Shown in pieces: positions 51,436-58,425 of a DNA stretch of 64,000 nt. How positions within the stretch are numbered: position 1 is the stretch's first letter; every line of letters begins with the position of its first letter. The stretch is from an uncultured Cellulomonadaceae bacterium (lineage in GTDB: Bacteria; Actinomycetota; Actinomycetes; Actinomycetales; Cellulomonadaceae). The stretch covers positions 186,001-250,000 of the forward strand of contig CANLXM010000002.1 in the NCBI GenBank assembly GCA_947495165.1. Reading direction: 5' to 3'. The position numbers and the translations under genes were made by a program. The notes under the pieces were generated by a model. That model did no database searches. It was not told the DNA's origin and was given only the letters and a program-made list of their open reading frames with translations.

Positions 51436-52197
51436 GTGCGACTTCCCAAGCAGCTCTACTCACTGTACGAGCGGCAGCTCGCCGCGTCGCTGCCGCGCGA
51501 GTCCCTGCCCCGCCACGTCGGCGTCATCCTCGACGGCAACCGCCGCTGGGCGAAGTCCTTCGGGGAGCCTGCCGCCACCGGCCACCGGCGCGGTGCGGAC
51601 AAGATCAGCGAGTTCCTCGGCTGGAGCGAGGACCTGGGCATCCAGGTCGTCACGCTGTGGATGCTCTCGACCGACAACCTCAAGCGCTCCCCCGAAGAGC
51701 TGGACGCGCTGCTCGCCATCATCGAGGACGCCGTCGCCGGCCTGGCCGAGTGCCGCCGCTGGCGCCTGCGGATCATGGGCAGCCTCGACCTGCTGCCCGA
51801 GTCGACCGCCGCGAAGGCGCGCGCCGCGCAGGCCGCGACGGCCGACGTCGCGGGCCTCGAGGTCAACGTCGCCATCGGCTACGGCGGCCGCCACGAGATC
51901 GCCGACGCCGTGCGCGCGTACCTGCGCGAGCAGGCCGCCTCGGGCGCGAGCGTCGAGGAGATCGCCGAGCACATCGACGTCGAGCACATCGCCGAGCACC
52001 TCTACACGCGCGGCCAGCCCGATCCCGAGCTCGTCATCCGCACGTCCGGCGAGCAGCGGCTCGGCGGCTTCCTGCTGTGGCAGTCCGCGCACGCGGAGTA
52101 CTACTTCTGCGAGGCCTACTGGCCGAGCTTCCGCCGCGTCGACTACCTGCGCGCGCTGCGCTCCTACACGACCCGCGACCGCCGCCTCGGGCGCTGA
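51436..52197 (+). CDS. uppS: Isoprenyl transferase (cis-prenyltransferase), UppS/Rv1086-like
   Basis: A 253-residue enzyme with the catalytic aspartate D33 in VGVILDGNRRWAKSFGEP, ATGHRRGADKISEFLGWSED, TLWMLSTDNLKRSPEELDAL and the C-terminal LVIRTSGEQRLGGFLLWQSA. Members make undecaprenyl or decaprenyl diphosphate, or short Z-farnesyl diphosphate as mycobacterial Rv1086 does. The neighbourhood (greA, DUF4307, mca, hlyIII) is that of Rv1086, so a short-chain product is possible. GTG 51436 (LPKQLYSLYE start) follows AAGGA. GTG 51379 would add 19 unlike residues. Confidence 0.92.
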   Translation: MRLPKQLYSLYERQLAASLPRESLPRHVGVILDGNRRWAKSFGEPAATGHRRGADKISEFLGWSEDLGIQVVTLWMLSTDNLKRSPEELDALLAIIEDAVAGLAECRRWRLRIMGSLDLLPESTAAKARAAQAATADVAGLEVNVAIGYGGRHEIADAVRAYLREQAASGASVEEIAEHIDVEHIAEHLYTRGQPDPELVIRTSGEQRLGGFLLWQSAHAEYYFCEAYWPSFRRVDYLRALRSYTTRDRRLGR

Positions 52198-52202
52198 CCG
52201 CC

Positions 52203-53390
52203 GTGCTGAGCACCGTCGCCGTCGCCGGCTACCGGTCCCTGCGCCAGCTCGTCCTCGAGCTCGACCAGCTCACGGTGGTCACCGGTCCCAACGGCAGCGG
52301 CAAGTCCAACCTGTACCGGTCGCTGCGCCTGCTCGCGGCGTGCGGCCAGGGCCAGGTGATCGGCGCGCTCGCCCAGGAGGGCGGCCTCGCGTCGTCCCTG
52401 TGGGCCGGGCCGCGCGGCTCCGGCCGCGTGGCGCTCCAGCTCGGCTTCGCGGCCGACGACGTCGGGTACCAGCTCGACCTGGGCCTCCCCCAGGACGAGG
52501 GCTCGCCGTTCCAGCGCGACCCCGAGATCAAGACCGAGGCCGTCTGGGCGGGTCCGCTGCTGCGCCCCGGCACGGCCCAGGCCGAGCGGCGCGGCCCACA
52601 CCTGCGCACGCGGGATGACGCGGGCCGCTGGGAGGACCGCATCGCCCGCCTGGCGCCCTACGAGTCCATGATCGACGAGCTCGTGGACCCCGTGGCCACG
52701 CCGGAGCTGAGCGCGGTGCGCCGGCTGCTGCGCCGATGGCGGTTCTACGACCACTTCCGCACCGAGCCGGGCGCGCCGGCTCGCGAGATGCGCCCCGGCA
52801 CCCGCACACCCGTGCTCGCCCCGACGGGTGACGACCTCGCCGCAGCGCTCACCACCATCGTGGAGATGGGCGCCCCCGAGCCCCTCGAGCGCGCCGTCGA
52901 GGACGCGTTCGACGGCGCCCGCCTGCGCCTGTCCGCCGAGGACGGCCGGTTCGGGCTGGCCCTCGAGCAGCCCGGCCTGCACCGTCCCCTCACCGCCGCG
53001 GAGCTCTCGGACGGGACCCTGCGCTACCTGATGGTCGTGGCGGCGCTGCTGAGCCCACGGCCGCCGGCGCTGCTGGTCCTCAACGAGCCCGAGGCCAACC
53101 TGCACCCGAGCATGCTGGCTCCGCTCGCGCGCCTGGTGCGGGCCGCCGCGGCGACCACCCAGCTCGTGGTGGTCACGCACGCCGAGACACTCGCGGAAGC
53201 GCTGCTCGACGTCGGAGACCACGGTGGCGGGGCGGTCGCCGGGGGCCACGGTGGCGGGGCGGTCGCCGGCTGGGCCGAGGCGACCGTGCCGACCACGCAC
53301 GTCGAGCTCACCAAGGTCCTAGGTGAGACCATCGTGGTCGGTCGGGAGGGCCGCCTCGACCAGCCCGCGTGGAGCTGGATGTCGCGCTGA
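52203..53390 (+). CDS. AAA/SMC-like ATPase, COG4637-like
   Basis: A 395-residue ATPase. Walker A is GPNGSGKSN with K34, then a long insert without recognisable folds. The signature-like ELSDGTLRYLMVVAALL is followed by Walker B LLVLNEPEANLHP, where asparagine replaces the usual aspartate, as in the COG4637 predicted ATPases, and by VVVTHAETLAEALLD. It lacks the TOPRIM domain of OLD nucleases, and no partner nuclease gene is adjacent. A tandem nine-residue repeat (HGGGAVAG) sits near residues 340-357. GTG 52203 is five bases after the prenyltransferase stop, suggesting co-transcription. The role is unknown: DNA repair, phage defence or housekeeping are all possible. Confidence 0.82.
   Translation: MLSTVAVAGYRSLRQLVLELDQLTVVTGPNGSGKSNLYRSLRLLAACGQGQVIGALAQEGGLASSLWAGPRGSGRVALQLGFAADDVGYQLDLGLPQDEGSPFQRDPEIKTEAVWAGPLLRPGTAQAERRGPHLRTRDDAGRWEDRIARLAPYESMIDELVDPVATPELSAVRRLLRRWRFYDHFRTEPGAPAREMRPGTRTPVLAPTGDDLAAALTTIVEMGAPEPLERAVEDAFDGARLRLSAEDGRFGLALEQPGLHRPLTAAELSDGTLRYLMVVAALLSPRPPALLVLNEPEANLHPSMLAPLARLVRAAAATTQLVVVTHAETLAEALLDVGDHGGGAVAGGHGGGAVAGWAEATVPTTHVELTKVLGETIVVGREGRLDQPAWSWMSR
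53219..53269 (+). repeat. In-frame 27-base tandem repeat in the ATPase gene
   Basis: A 24-base unit beginning CCACGGTGGCGG occurs at 53219-53242 and again exactly at 53246-53269, a period of nine codons. It encodes two copies of HGGGAVAG in a loop just after the switch region, and length variation would keep the frame. Confidence 0.85.
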
Positions 53391-53448
53391 GGCCCGCACC
53401 GCCGCCCGTCAGGCGCCAGTCGCCGGTCGCCGGTCGCCAGTCGCCAAG

Positions 53449-53495
53449 CTTCGGAGCACTTCTGCACGCCCGAGCCGTGCAGCAGTGCTCCCAAG
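53449..53495. repeat. 20-bp inverted repeat, possible terminator
   Basis: Arms 53449-53468 and 53476-53495 match at 18 of 20 positions around a seven-base loop; the outer end reads CTTCGGAGCACT. It is 58 bases after the ATPase stop. No T tract follows. Confidence 0.7.
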
Positions 53496-53677
53496 TCAGA
53501 CGCCGCGTTCTCTCCGAGGGGGCCTCTCGCCGCTGCCTCCCGCCGCCCCGACCCCGGCCCCGGCCTGGCCCCGTCCAACGCGAGGAATGTGCACTCCACG
53601 TCGCTCGGGGCAGCAGAATCCGCGCATTCCTCGGTCCGGCGGCGGGGGTGGGCCGGCCGTGGGCGGGCAGCCGAGCG

Positions 53678-53780
53678 GTCCGGCGGCGGGTGGCCGGTGG
53701 GCGGGTCCGGCGGCGGGTGGCCGGGTGGGCGAGTCCGGCGGCGGGTGACCGGGTGGGTCCGGCGGCGGGTCGCCGGGTGG
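53678..53780. repeat. GC-rich tandem repeats, four units of 24-28 bases
   Basis: GTCCGGCGGCGGGT begins units at 53678, 53705, 53733 and 53757, each followed by a variable GGCCGGTGGGCG-like part. They abut the stop of the LysR-like gene at 53783. Unequal unit length and lack of uniform spacers exclude a CRISPR array. Confidence 0.75.
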
Positions 53781-53782
53781 GG

Positions 53783-54580
53783 TCAGCGGCCGCCGCGGCG
53801 GTGGCGGTGGGCGGCCTTCGCGGTGACCGGGCGGCGGGGGCCACCCTTGCGGGAGGCGGCGGCGCGGGGGTCCGGGCCGGGCTTGCGGGCGGCCTTCTCG
53901 GCCTTTGCTGCCTTCGCCGCCGCGGCAGCCTTCGCTGAGGCCTCGACTGCCTCCTCCGCGGCGCGGCGGCCGCGGGAGCTGTTCGCGGTGCGTCCCCGGA
54001 CGATCCCGATCATCTCCTCGACCAGGTCGCTGGGGTCGCCCTCGCGCCACGCGAGCCCGACGGGGGACGTCGGCGCATCCGTGAGCGGCCGGTAGGTGAC
54101 GTCCTTGCGCTGGTGGAGCCGCGCGAGCGACTGCGGGACGACGACGACGCCGATGCCCGCGGCTGCGAGCTCGATCGCGCTGGCGGTGGTCGCGGGGCGC
54201 TCGAGCGCCGGACGACCGGGCCGCGGGCCGTCCCAGGTGAGCACGACGTCGCGCGGGTCGAGGACGACCTCGTCCACGAGGTCCGCGCACGTCACGGCGT
54301 CGGCGGCTGTGACGACGTGGTCCTTGGCGACGACGACGACCGGCTGCTCGACATACATCTGGATCAGCGAGAGGTCCGCGCGGTCGAGCGGCTGGCGCAC
54401 GAACGCGGCGTCGACCTCGTCCGCGCGGATCGCCCGGGCGGCGTCAGCGGCCTCGAGCGCGACAAGCTCGAGCGGGACGTCGAGCCGCTCGTGCCACACG
54501 GCGACCCACTTGGCCGGCGTCACGCCCGGGACGTAGCCCAGCCGGAAGGCGGGCGCGGGCGGCGGCGTGGTGTCGGTCAC
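53783..54580 (-). CDS. LysR-type substrate-binding domain protein lacking DNA-binding domain
   Basis: A 265-residue protein that starts directly in a LysR effector-binding fold (FRLGYVPGVTPAKWVAVW, VDAAFVRQPLDRADLSLIQM, VVVVAKDHVVTAADAV, IELAAAGIGVVVVPQSLARL). The N-terminal winged helix of normal LysR proteins is absent. After residue 205 comes a basic Ala/Lys/Arg tail (AAAAKAAKAEKAARKPG, ending AHRHRRGGR) that could bind nucleic acid non-specifically. GTG 54580 lies exactly seven bases after a TAGCCT box and no longer start is possible past it without crossing the promoter. It is divergent from a DUF5997 gene 42 bases away. Similar pairs occur in other actinobacteria, as far as I recall. 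Confidence 0.82.
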   Translation of the reverse strand: MTDTTPPPAPAFRLGYVPGVTPAKWVAVWHERLDVPLELVALEAADAARAIRADEVDAAFVRQPLDRADLSLIQMYVEQPVVVVAKDHVVTAADAVTCADLVDEVVLDPRDVVLTWDGPRPGRPALERPATTASAIELAAAGIGVVVVPQSLARLHQRKDVTYRPLTDAPTSPVGLAWREGDPSDLVEEMIGIVRGRTANSSRGRRAAEEAVEASAKAAAAAKAAKAEKAARKPGPDPRAAASRKGGPRRPVTAKAAHRHRRGGR

Positions 54581-54586
54581 CGGTCC

Positions 54587-54616
54587 AGGCTACCGGCGCC
54601 CTGGTGCCGCTAGAAT
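54587..54616. promoter_or_regulatory. Divergent leaderless promoters of the LysR-like and DUF5997 genes
   Basis: TAGCCT on the minus strand (54592-54587) ends seven bases before GTG 54580. TAGAAT on the plus strand (54611-54616) ends seven bases before ATG 54623. Neither gene has a ribosome site. The boxes are only 18 bases apart, so both genes must share upstream control. Confidence 0.6.
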
Positions 54617-54622
54617 CGCCGG

Positions 54623-55036
54623 ATGACCTCGAAGCCCAGCTCCCAGACCATGAAGGCCGCCACCGCGGCCAAGAAGCTGGGCATCTACCTGCCGGCCGCA
54701 CCCCAGGAGTTCCAGGACCGGCTCGTCAGCCGCGAGGAGCTCACCGAGCTGCAGACCAACCCCCCGCAGTGGCTCGCCGAGCTCCGCCAGAACGGCCCGC
54801 ACCCCCGTTCCGTCGTCGCCGCCCGCCTCGGGGTGTCGATCTCGGGCCTCGCCCGCGCCGGCTTCACGGAGCCGCTGACGACCTCGGAGATCGCCGACCT
54901 GCGCGAGCAGGAGCCGGACTGGCTCGTGCGCGAGCGCGCGGTCCACGCCGAGGTGCGTGCCGAGGAGGACCGCATCGCCGCGGCGCAGGCCAAGGCCGAG
55001 AAGATCCGCGCCCAGCGCGAGCGCGGCAAGAGCTAA
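54623..55036 (+). CDS. DUF5997 protein
   Basis: A 137-residue basic protein. The body KAATAAKKLGIYLPAAPQEF and RLVSREELTELQTNPPQWL is that of DUF5997. A central segment (PHPRSVVAARLGVSISGLAR) reads like a helix-turn-helix, with a turn at LGVS, and is followed by LTTSEIADLREQEPDWL. The C-terminus is a charged helix or coiled coil (EEDRIAAAQAKAEKIRAQRE). ATG 54623 is leaderless behind TAGAAT. A DNA-binding role beside a LysR domain without its own is a tempting idea, not shown. The family has no established function known to me. Confidence 0.82.
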   Translation: MTSKPSSQTMKAATAAKKLGIYLPAAPQEFQDRLVSREELTELQTNPPQWLAELRQNGPHPRSVVAARLGVSISGLARAGFTEPLTTSEIADLREQEPDWLVRERAVHAEVRAEEDRIAAAQAKAEKIRAQRERGKS

Positions 55037-55050
55037 GCGAGCCCCAGCGC

Positions 55051-56262
55051 TCAGCCGTCGAGCGCCTGCTCCAGGTCGGCCCGCAGGTCCGCGACGTCCT
55101 CGATCCCGACCGACACCCGCACCAGGTCGTCCGGCACCTCGAGGGCGGACCCGGCAACCGACGCGTGGGTCATCTTCCCGGGGTGCTCGATGAGCGACTC
55201 GACCCCGCCGAGGGACTCAGCCAGGGTGAAGACCTTGGTGCGGTCGACCACCTGGAGGGCGCTCTCGAGCGAGCCCGTGCGGAACGAGATCATGCCGCCG
55301 AACGCGCGCATCTGGCTCGCGGCGACGATGTGCTGCTCGTGCTCGGGCAACCCGGGGTAGATCACCTGGGTGACCTTGGGGTGCGCGGCGAGCAGCTGGG
55401 CGATCTCCATGGCGTTCTGGCTGTGGCGCTGCATGCGCACGTCGAGGGTCTTCAGCCCGCGCAGGGTGAGCCAGGCGTCGAACGGCCCGGCGACCGCGCC
55501 AGCGGCGTTCTGGTAGAAGCCGACGGCGTCGGCGACGCTCGTGGTACCCGTCGGTCCGGTGGCCCCGGCGGGGAGCTCGACGCCCGCCCCCACGACGACC
55601 GCTCCCCCGACGACGTCGGAGTGCCCACCGATGTACTTGGTGGTCGAGTGCACGACGACGTCGGCCCCGAGCGCGAGCGGCGTCTGCAGGGCGGGCGTCG
55701 CGAAGGTGTTGTCGACCACGAGGATCGCCCCGGCGTCGTGCGCGACCGTGGCGAGCGCGGCGATGTCCGCGACGCCCAGCAGGGGGTTCGACGGGGTCTC
55801 GACCCAGATCACGCGCGTCTGGCCCGGGCGCACCGCGGCGGCGACCGCGCCCGCGTCGCACATGTCCGCCGGGGTGTGCTCGACGCCCCACGGCCCGTGC
55901 ACGCGGGCGATCAGGCGGTAGGTGCCGCCGTAGGCGTCGTCGGGCATGACGATGTGCGAGCCCGGCGTGCAGACGGCACGCAGCAGGACGTCCTCGGCCG
56001 CGAGGCCAGACGAGAACGCGAACGCACGCTCCCCGCCCTCGACCGCGGCGAGCGCGTCCTCGAGCGCGGTGCGCGTCGGGTTGCCCGAGCGGGAGTACTC
56101 GTAGCCCCCGCGCAGGTTGCCGACGCCGTCCTGCTTGTACGTCGACACCTGGTAGATCGGGGGGACGACGGCGCCCGTCGCGGCGTCCGGGTCCTGCCCG
56201 GCGTGGATGGCGCGGGTCGCGAACCCGGCGGTGGACCAGTCGTGGGTGTCGTTGTTCGTCAC
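55051..56262 (-). CDS. metB: Cystathionine gamma-synthase / trans-sulfuration PLP enzyme
   Basis: A 403-residue Cys/Met-metabolism PLP enzyme. YEYSRSGNPTRTALEDALAA, FSSGLAAEDVLLRAV, VETPSNPLLGVADIAAL and the Schiff-base lysine K209 in VVHSTTKYIGGHSDVVGG are present. A small insert (VELPAGATGPTGTTSVAD) lies before the C-terminal domain. Synthase and lyase forms cannot be separated by eye. With cystathionine beta-synthase nearby, reverse transsulfuration (a gamma-lyase) is equally plausible. GTG 56262 lies seven bases after TAGCCT, so it has its own leaderless promoter although heme oxygenase and CBS genes are just upstream. Confidence 0.88.
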   Translation of the reverse strand: MTNNDTHDWSTAGFATRAIHAGQDPDAATGAVVPPIYQVSTYKQDGVGNLRGGYEYSRSGNPTRTALEDALAAVEGGERAFAFSSGLAAEDVLLRAVCTPGSHIVMPDDAYGGTYRLIARVHGPWGVEHTPADMCDAGAVAAAVRPGQTRVIWVETPSNPLLGVADIAALATVAHDAGAILVVDNTFATPALQTPLALGADVVVHSTTKYIGGHSDVVGGAVVVGAGVELPAGATGPTGTTSVADAVGFYQNAAGAVAGPFDAWLTLRGLKTLDVRMQRHSQNAMEIAQLLAAHPKVTQVIYPGLPEHEQHIVAASQMRAFGGMISFRTGSLESALQVVDRTKVFTLAESLGGVESLIEHPGKMTHASVAGSALEVPDDLVRVSVGIEDVADLRADLEQALDG

Positions 56263-56268
56263 CCGTCC

Positions 56269-56274
56269 AGGCTA
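56269..56274 (-). promoter_or_regulatory. -10 box of the cystathionine synthase/lyase gene, leaderless
   Basis: TAGCCT on the minus strand ending at 56269, seven bases before GTG 56262. The block TAGCCTGGAC is shared with the LysR-like promoter at 54592. Confidence 0.5.
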
Positions 56275-56314
56275 GCCGCCGGTGGTGACACGGGCGCGCC
56301 TGGCCCGGGCTGTC

Positions 56315-56953
56315 TCAGGGCGCAGGCGCGTGCCGCGCACCGAGCTCCGCGAACACGTCCCGGTTGAGGTCGAACGCGGCCCGTGCCTCGGCGACGACCG
56401 CACGCCGCTCGGCGTCGCTGAGCTCGAGCGCGTCGATGCGCGCACGGTACTCGTCCTTGAAGGGCTTGATCTTCTCGAGCGCGTCGAACGTGTAGAACGC
56501 GAGCACGTCGTCGGCCAGGGCGTAGTGCCGGGCGAGCATCCGCTTGATGATCTGCCCGCCCGACAGGTCCCCGAGATACCGGGTGTAGGCGTGCGCGACG
56601 TAGCCGGACAGCGTGGTGGCGACCTCCCGCAGCCGCTCGGCGTAGCGGTGGGTCGCCGGCAGCAGGTCGACGCGCTCGTGCCACGCCGGGCCCCACAGCC
56701 GTGCGAGGTCGGACTCGATCGCGGGCACGCGTGCCAGGGCAGGGAGGGCGACCGACGCGCCCCGCTCCCCCAGCGCCGCACCCGCGCCCTCGAGGGCGAC
56801 GTACACCGCGTGCTGCTGGGCAGCGAGGTCGGCGTACGCCGCGACGTCGAGCCGCCCGGCCATGAGGTCGGCGACGAACGGCGTGGACTCCGCGCGCGCG
56901 TGGTCCTCGCGGGTGCCCTCGCGCAGCTGCGCCGAGAGCGTGAGCGTCTCCAC
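56315..56953 (-). CDS. Heme oxygenase (biliverdin-producing)
   Basis: A 212-residue HmuO-type heme oxygenase. The proximal heme-ligand histidine is H18 in REGTREDHARAEST. The distal helix with flexible glycines is YTRYLGDLSGGQIIKRMLA, and YTFDALEKIKPFKDEYRARI and AFDLNRDVFAELG complete the fold. It degrades heme to biliverdin, CO and iron. GTG 56953 begins one base after the cystathionine beta-synthase stop, so the two are co-translated. No heme importer or iron regulator is adjacent, which is unusual for an iron-acquisition enzyme. Confidence 0.93.
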   Translation of the reverse strand: METLTLSAQLREGTREDHARAESTPFVADLMAGRLDVAAYADLAAQQHAVYVALEGAGAALGERGASVALPALARVPAIESDLARLWGPAWHERVDLLPATHRYAERLREVATTLSGYVAHAYTRYLGDLSGGQIIKRMLARHYALADDVLAFYTFDALEKIKPFKDEYRARIDALELSDAERRAVVAEARAAFDLNRDVFAELGARHAPAP

Positions 56954-56954
56954 G

Positions 56955-58355
56955 CTAACTCGCGAGGTAGCCGAGCAGGTCGTGCCGGGTCAGCACTCCT
57001 ACCGGCTTGCCGTCGTCGACCACGAGCAGCGCGTCGTCGTCCTGGAGCGCCTTGCGCACCCGCTCGAGCGGTTCGCCCGAGCCGATCTGCGCGAGGCGCG
57101 CGCCCATGTGCGCGGAGACGGGGTCGCTGAGCTGCGCCGCCCCGGAGAACACGGCGTCGAGCAGGTCCCGCTCGCTGACCGAGCCGGCGACCTCGCCGAT
57201 CACGACGGGCGGCTCGGCCTGCACCACGGGCATCTGCGAGACGCCGAACTCCCGCAGGATCTCGATCGCGTCCCGCACCGTCTCCGCCGGGTGCGTGTGC
57301 ACGAGGTCGGGCATCGCGCCGGACTTCCCGCGCAGGATCTGTCCCGCGGTGACGCCCTCGCCGGCGTCGAGGAAGCCGTAGGACCGCATCCACGCGTCGT
57401 TGAAGATCTTGGACATGTACCCGCGTCCCGAGTCCGGCAGCAGCACCACGATCACGGCGCGCGCCGCGGCCTCGGGATCCGCGTCCTCGAGCCGGCGCGC
57501 GAGCCGCAGCGCAGCGACGACGGCCATCCCGCACGAGCCGCCCACCAGGAGCCCCTCCTCGCGGGCGAGGCGCCGGGTCATCGCGAACGAGTCCGCGTCG
57601 GACACCGCGATGATCTCGTGCGGCACGGCCGGGTCGTAGGCCGTCGGCCAGAAGTCCTCGCCCACCCCCTCGACCAGGTACGGCCGTCCCGTCCCGCCCG
57701 AGTAGACCGAGCCCTCGGGGTCCGCACCGACGATCCGCACCTCGCCCAGGTCTGCCCGTCCTGCGGAGGCCTCCCGCAGGAAGCGCCCGGTGCCCGTGAT
57801 GGTGCCGCCCGTGCCGACGCCCGCGACGAAGTGCGTGACGAGGCCGTCGGTGTCCGCCCAGATCTCCGGGCCCGTCGTCTCGTAGTGGCTCGCGGGGCCG
57901 TTCTGGTTCGCGTACTGGTTGGGCTTCCAGGCGCCCGGGATCTCCCGCACCAGGCGGTCCGACACCGAGTAGTACGACTCCGGGTCCTCCGGCGCGACCG
58001 ACGTCGGCGTGACGACGACCTCGGCGCCGTACGCGCGCAGCACGTCGCGCTTGTCGACGCTCACCTTGTCCGGGCACACGAACACGCAGCGGTAGCCCTT
58101 GCGCTGGGCCACCAGGGCGAGCCCGACGCCGGTGTTGCCGCTGGTCGGCTCGACGATCGTGCCGCCGGGACGCAGCTCGCCGCTGGCCTCGGCCGCCTCG
58201 ATCATCTTGAGCGCGATCCGGTCCTTCGCCGAGCCCCCGGGGTTCAGGTACTCGACCTTCGCGAGGATCGTCGCGGCGAGGCCGTCAGTGACCGAGGCGA
58301 GCCGCACGAGCGGCGTGCCGCCGACGAGCTCCGAGATGTGCGAGGCGAACTTCAT
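56955..58355 (-). CDS. cbs: Cystathionine beta-synthase with C-terminal CBS pair
   Basis: A 466-residue fold-type II PLP enzyme. The Schiff-base lysine is K44 in EYLNPGGSAKDRIALKMIEA. SGNTGVGLALVAQRKGY and GVGTGGTITGTGRFLRE form the cofactor loops. Residues about 345-466 form two CBS domains (AETVRDAIEILREFGVSQMP, GEPLERVRKALQDDDALLVV). There is no N-terminal heme-binding segment as in animals. It condenses serine or O-acetylserine with homocysteine. ATG 58355 lies exactly seven bases after TACCGT, so the message is leaderless. Heme oxygenase follows. Confidence 0.93.
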   Translation of the reverse strand: MKFASHISELVGGTPLVRLASVTDGLAATILAKVEYLNPGGSAKDRIALKMIEAAEASGELRPGGTIVEPTSGNTGVGLALVAQRKGYRCVFVCPDKVSVDKRDVLRAYGAEVVVTPTSVAPEDPESYYSVSDRLVREIPGAWKPNQYANQNGPASHYETTGPEIWADTDGLVTHFVAGVGTGGTITGTGRFLREASAGRADLGEVRIVGADPEGSVYSGGTGRPYLVEGVGEDFWPTAYDPAVPHEIIAVSDADSFAMTRRLAREEGLLVGGSCGMAVVAALRLARRLEDADPEAAARAVIVVLLPDSGRGYMSKIFNDAWMRSYGFLDAGEGVTAGQILRGKSGAMPDLVHTHPAETVRDAIEILREFGVSQMPVVQAEPPVVIGEVAGSVSERDLLDAVFSGAAQLSDPVSAHMGARLAQIGSGEPLERVRKALQDDDALLVVDDGKPVGVLTRHDLLGYLAS

Positions 58356-58361
58356 GTCCCC

Positions 58362-58367
58362 ACGGTA
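58362..58367 (-). promoter_or_regulatory. -10 box of the cbs gene, leaderless
   Basis: TACCGT on the minus strand ending at 58362, seven bases before ATG 58355, with no ribosome site. Confidence 0.45.
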
Positions 58368-58413
58368 TCCGGCCGGGCCGACAAGCCCGGCGGGGCCATG
58401 CGACGCCGTCAGG

Positions 58414-58419
58414 CAGACT
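58414..58419 (+). promoter_or_regulatory. -10 box of the methyltransferase gene, leaderless
   Basis: CAGACT ending seven bases before ATG 58426; no ribosome site is present. Confidence 0.35.
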
Positions 58420-58425
58420 GAGCCC

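Larger units (their letters stand above)
53391..53782. other. Repeat-rich non-coding stretch between ATPase and LysR-like genes
   Basis: No convincing gene is seen in these 392 bases. Open frames on both strands are arginine- and proline-rich, as expected from GC bias. The stretch holds a 7-bp tandem repeat CGCCRGT (53414-53447), a large hairpin (53449-53495), a second inverted pair (CGAGGAATGTGC at 53581 and GCGCATTCCTCG at 53622, one mismatch), and GC-rich tandem repeats (53678-53780). It separates two converging genes. Confidence 0.65.

Noticed and set aside
53678..53780. CRISPR-like array
   Set aside because: Only four units of unequal length without unique spacers, and no cas genes in the window.
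53496..54290. A minus-strand frame of 264 codons overlapping the LysR-like gene
   Set aside because: Arg/Pro/Gly-rich translation without domains; the overlapping frame at 53783-54580 has a clear LysR effector fold and a promoter.
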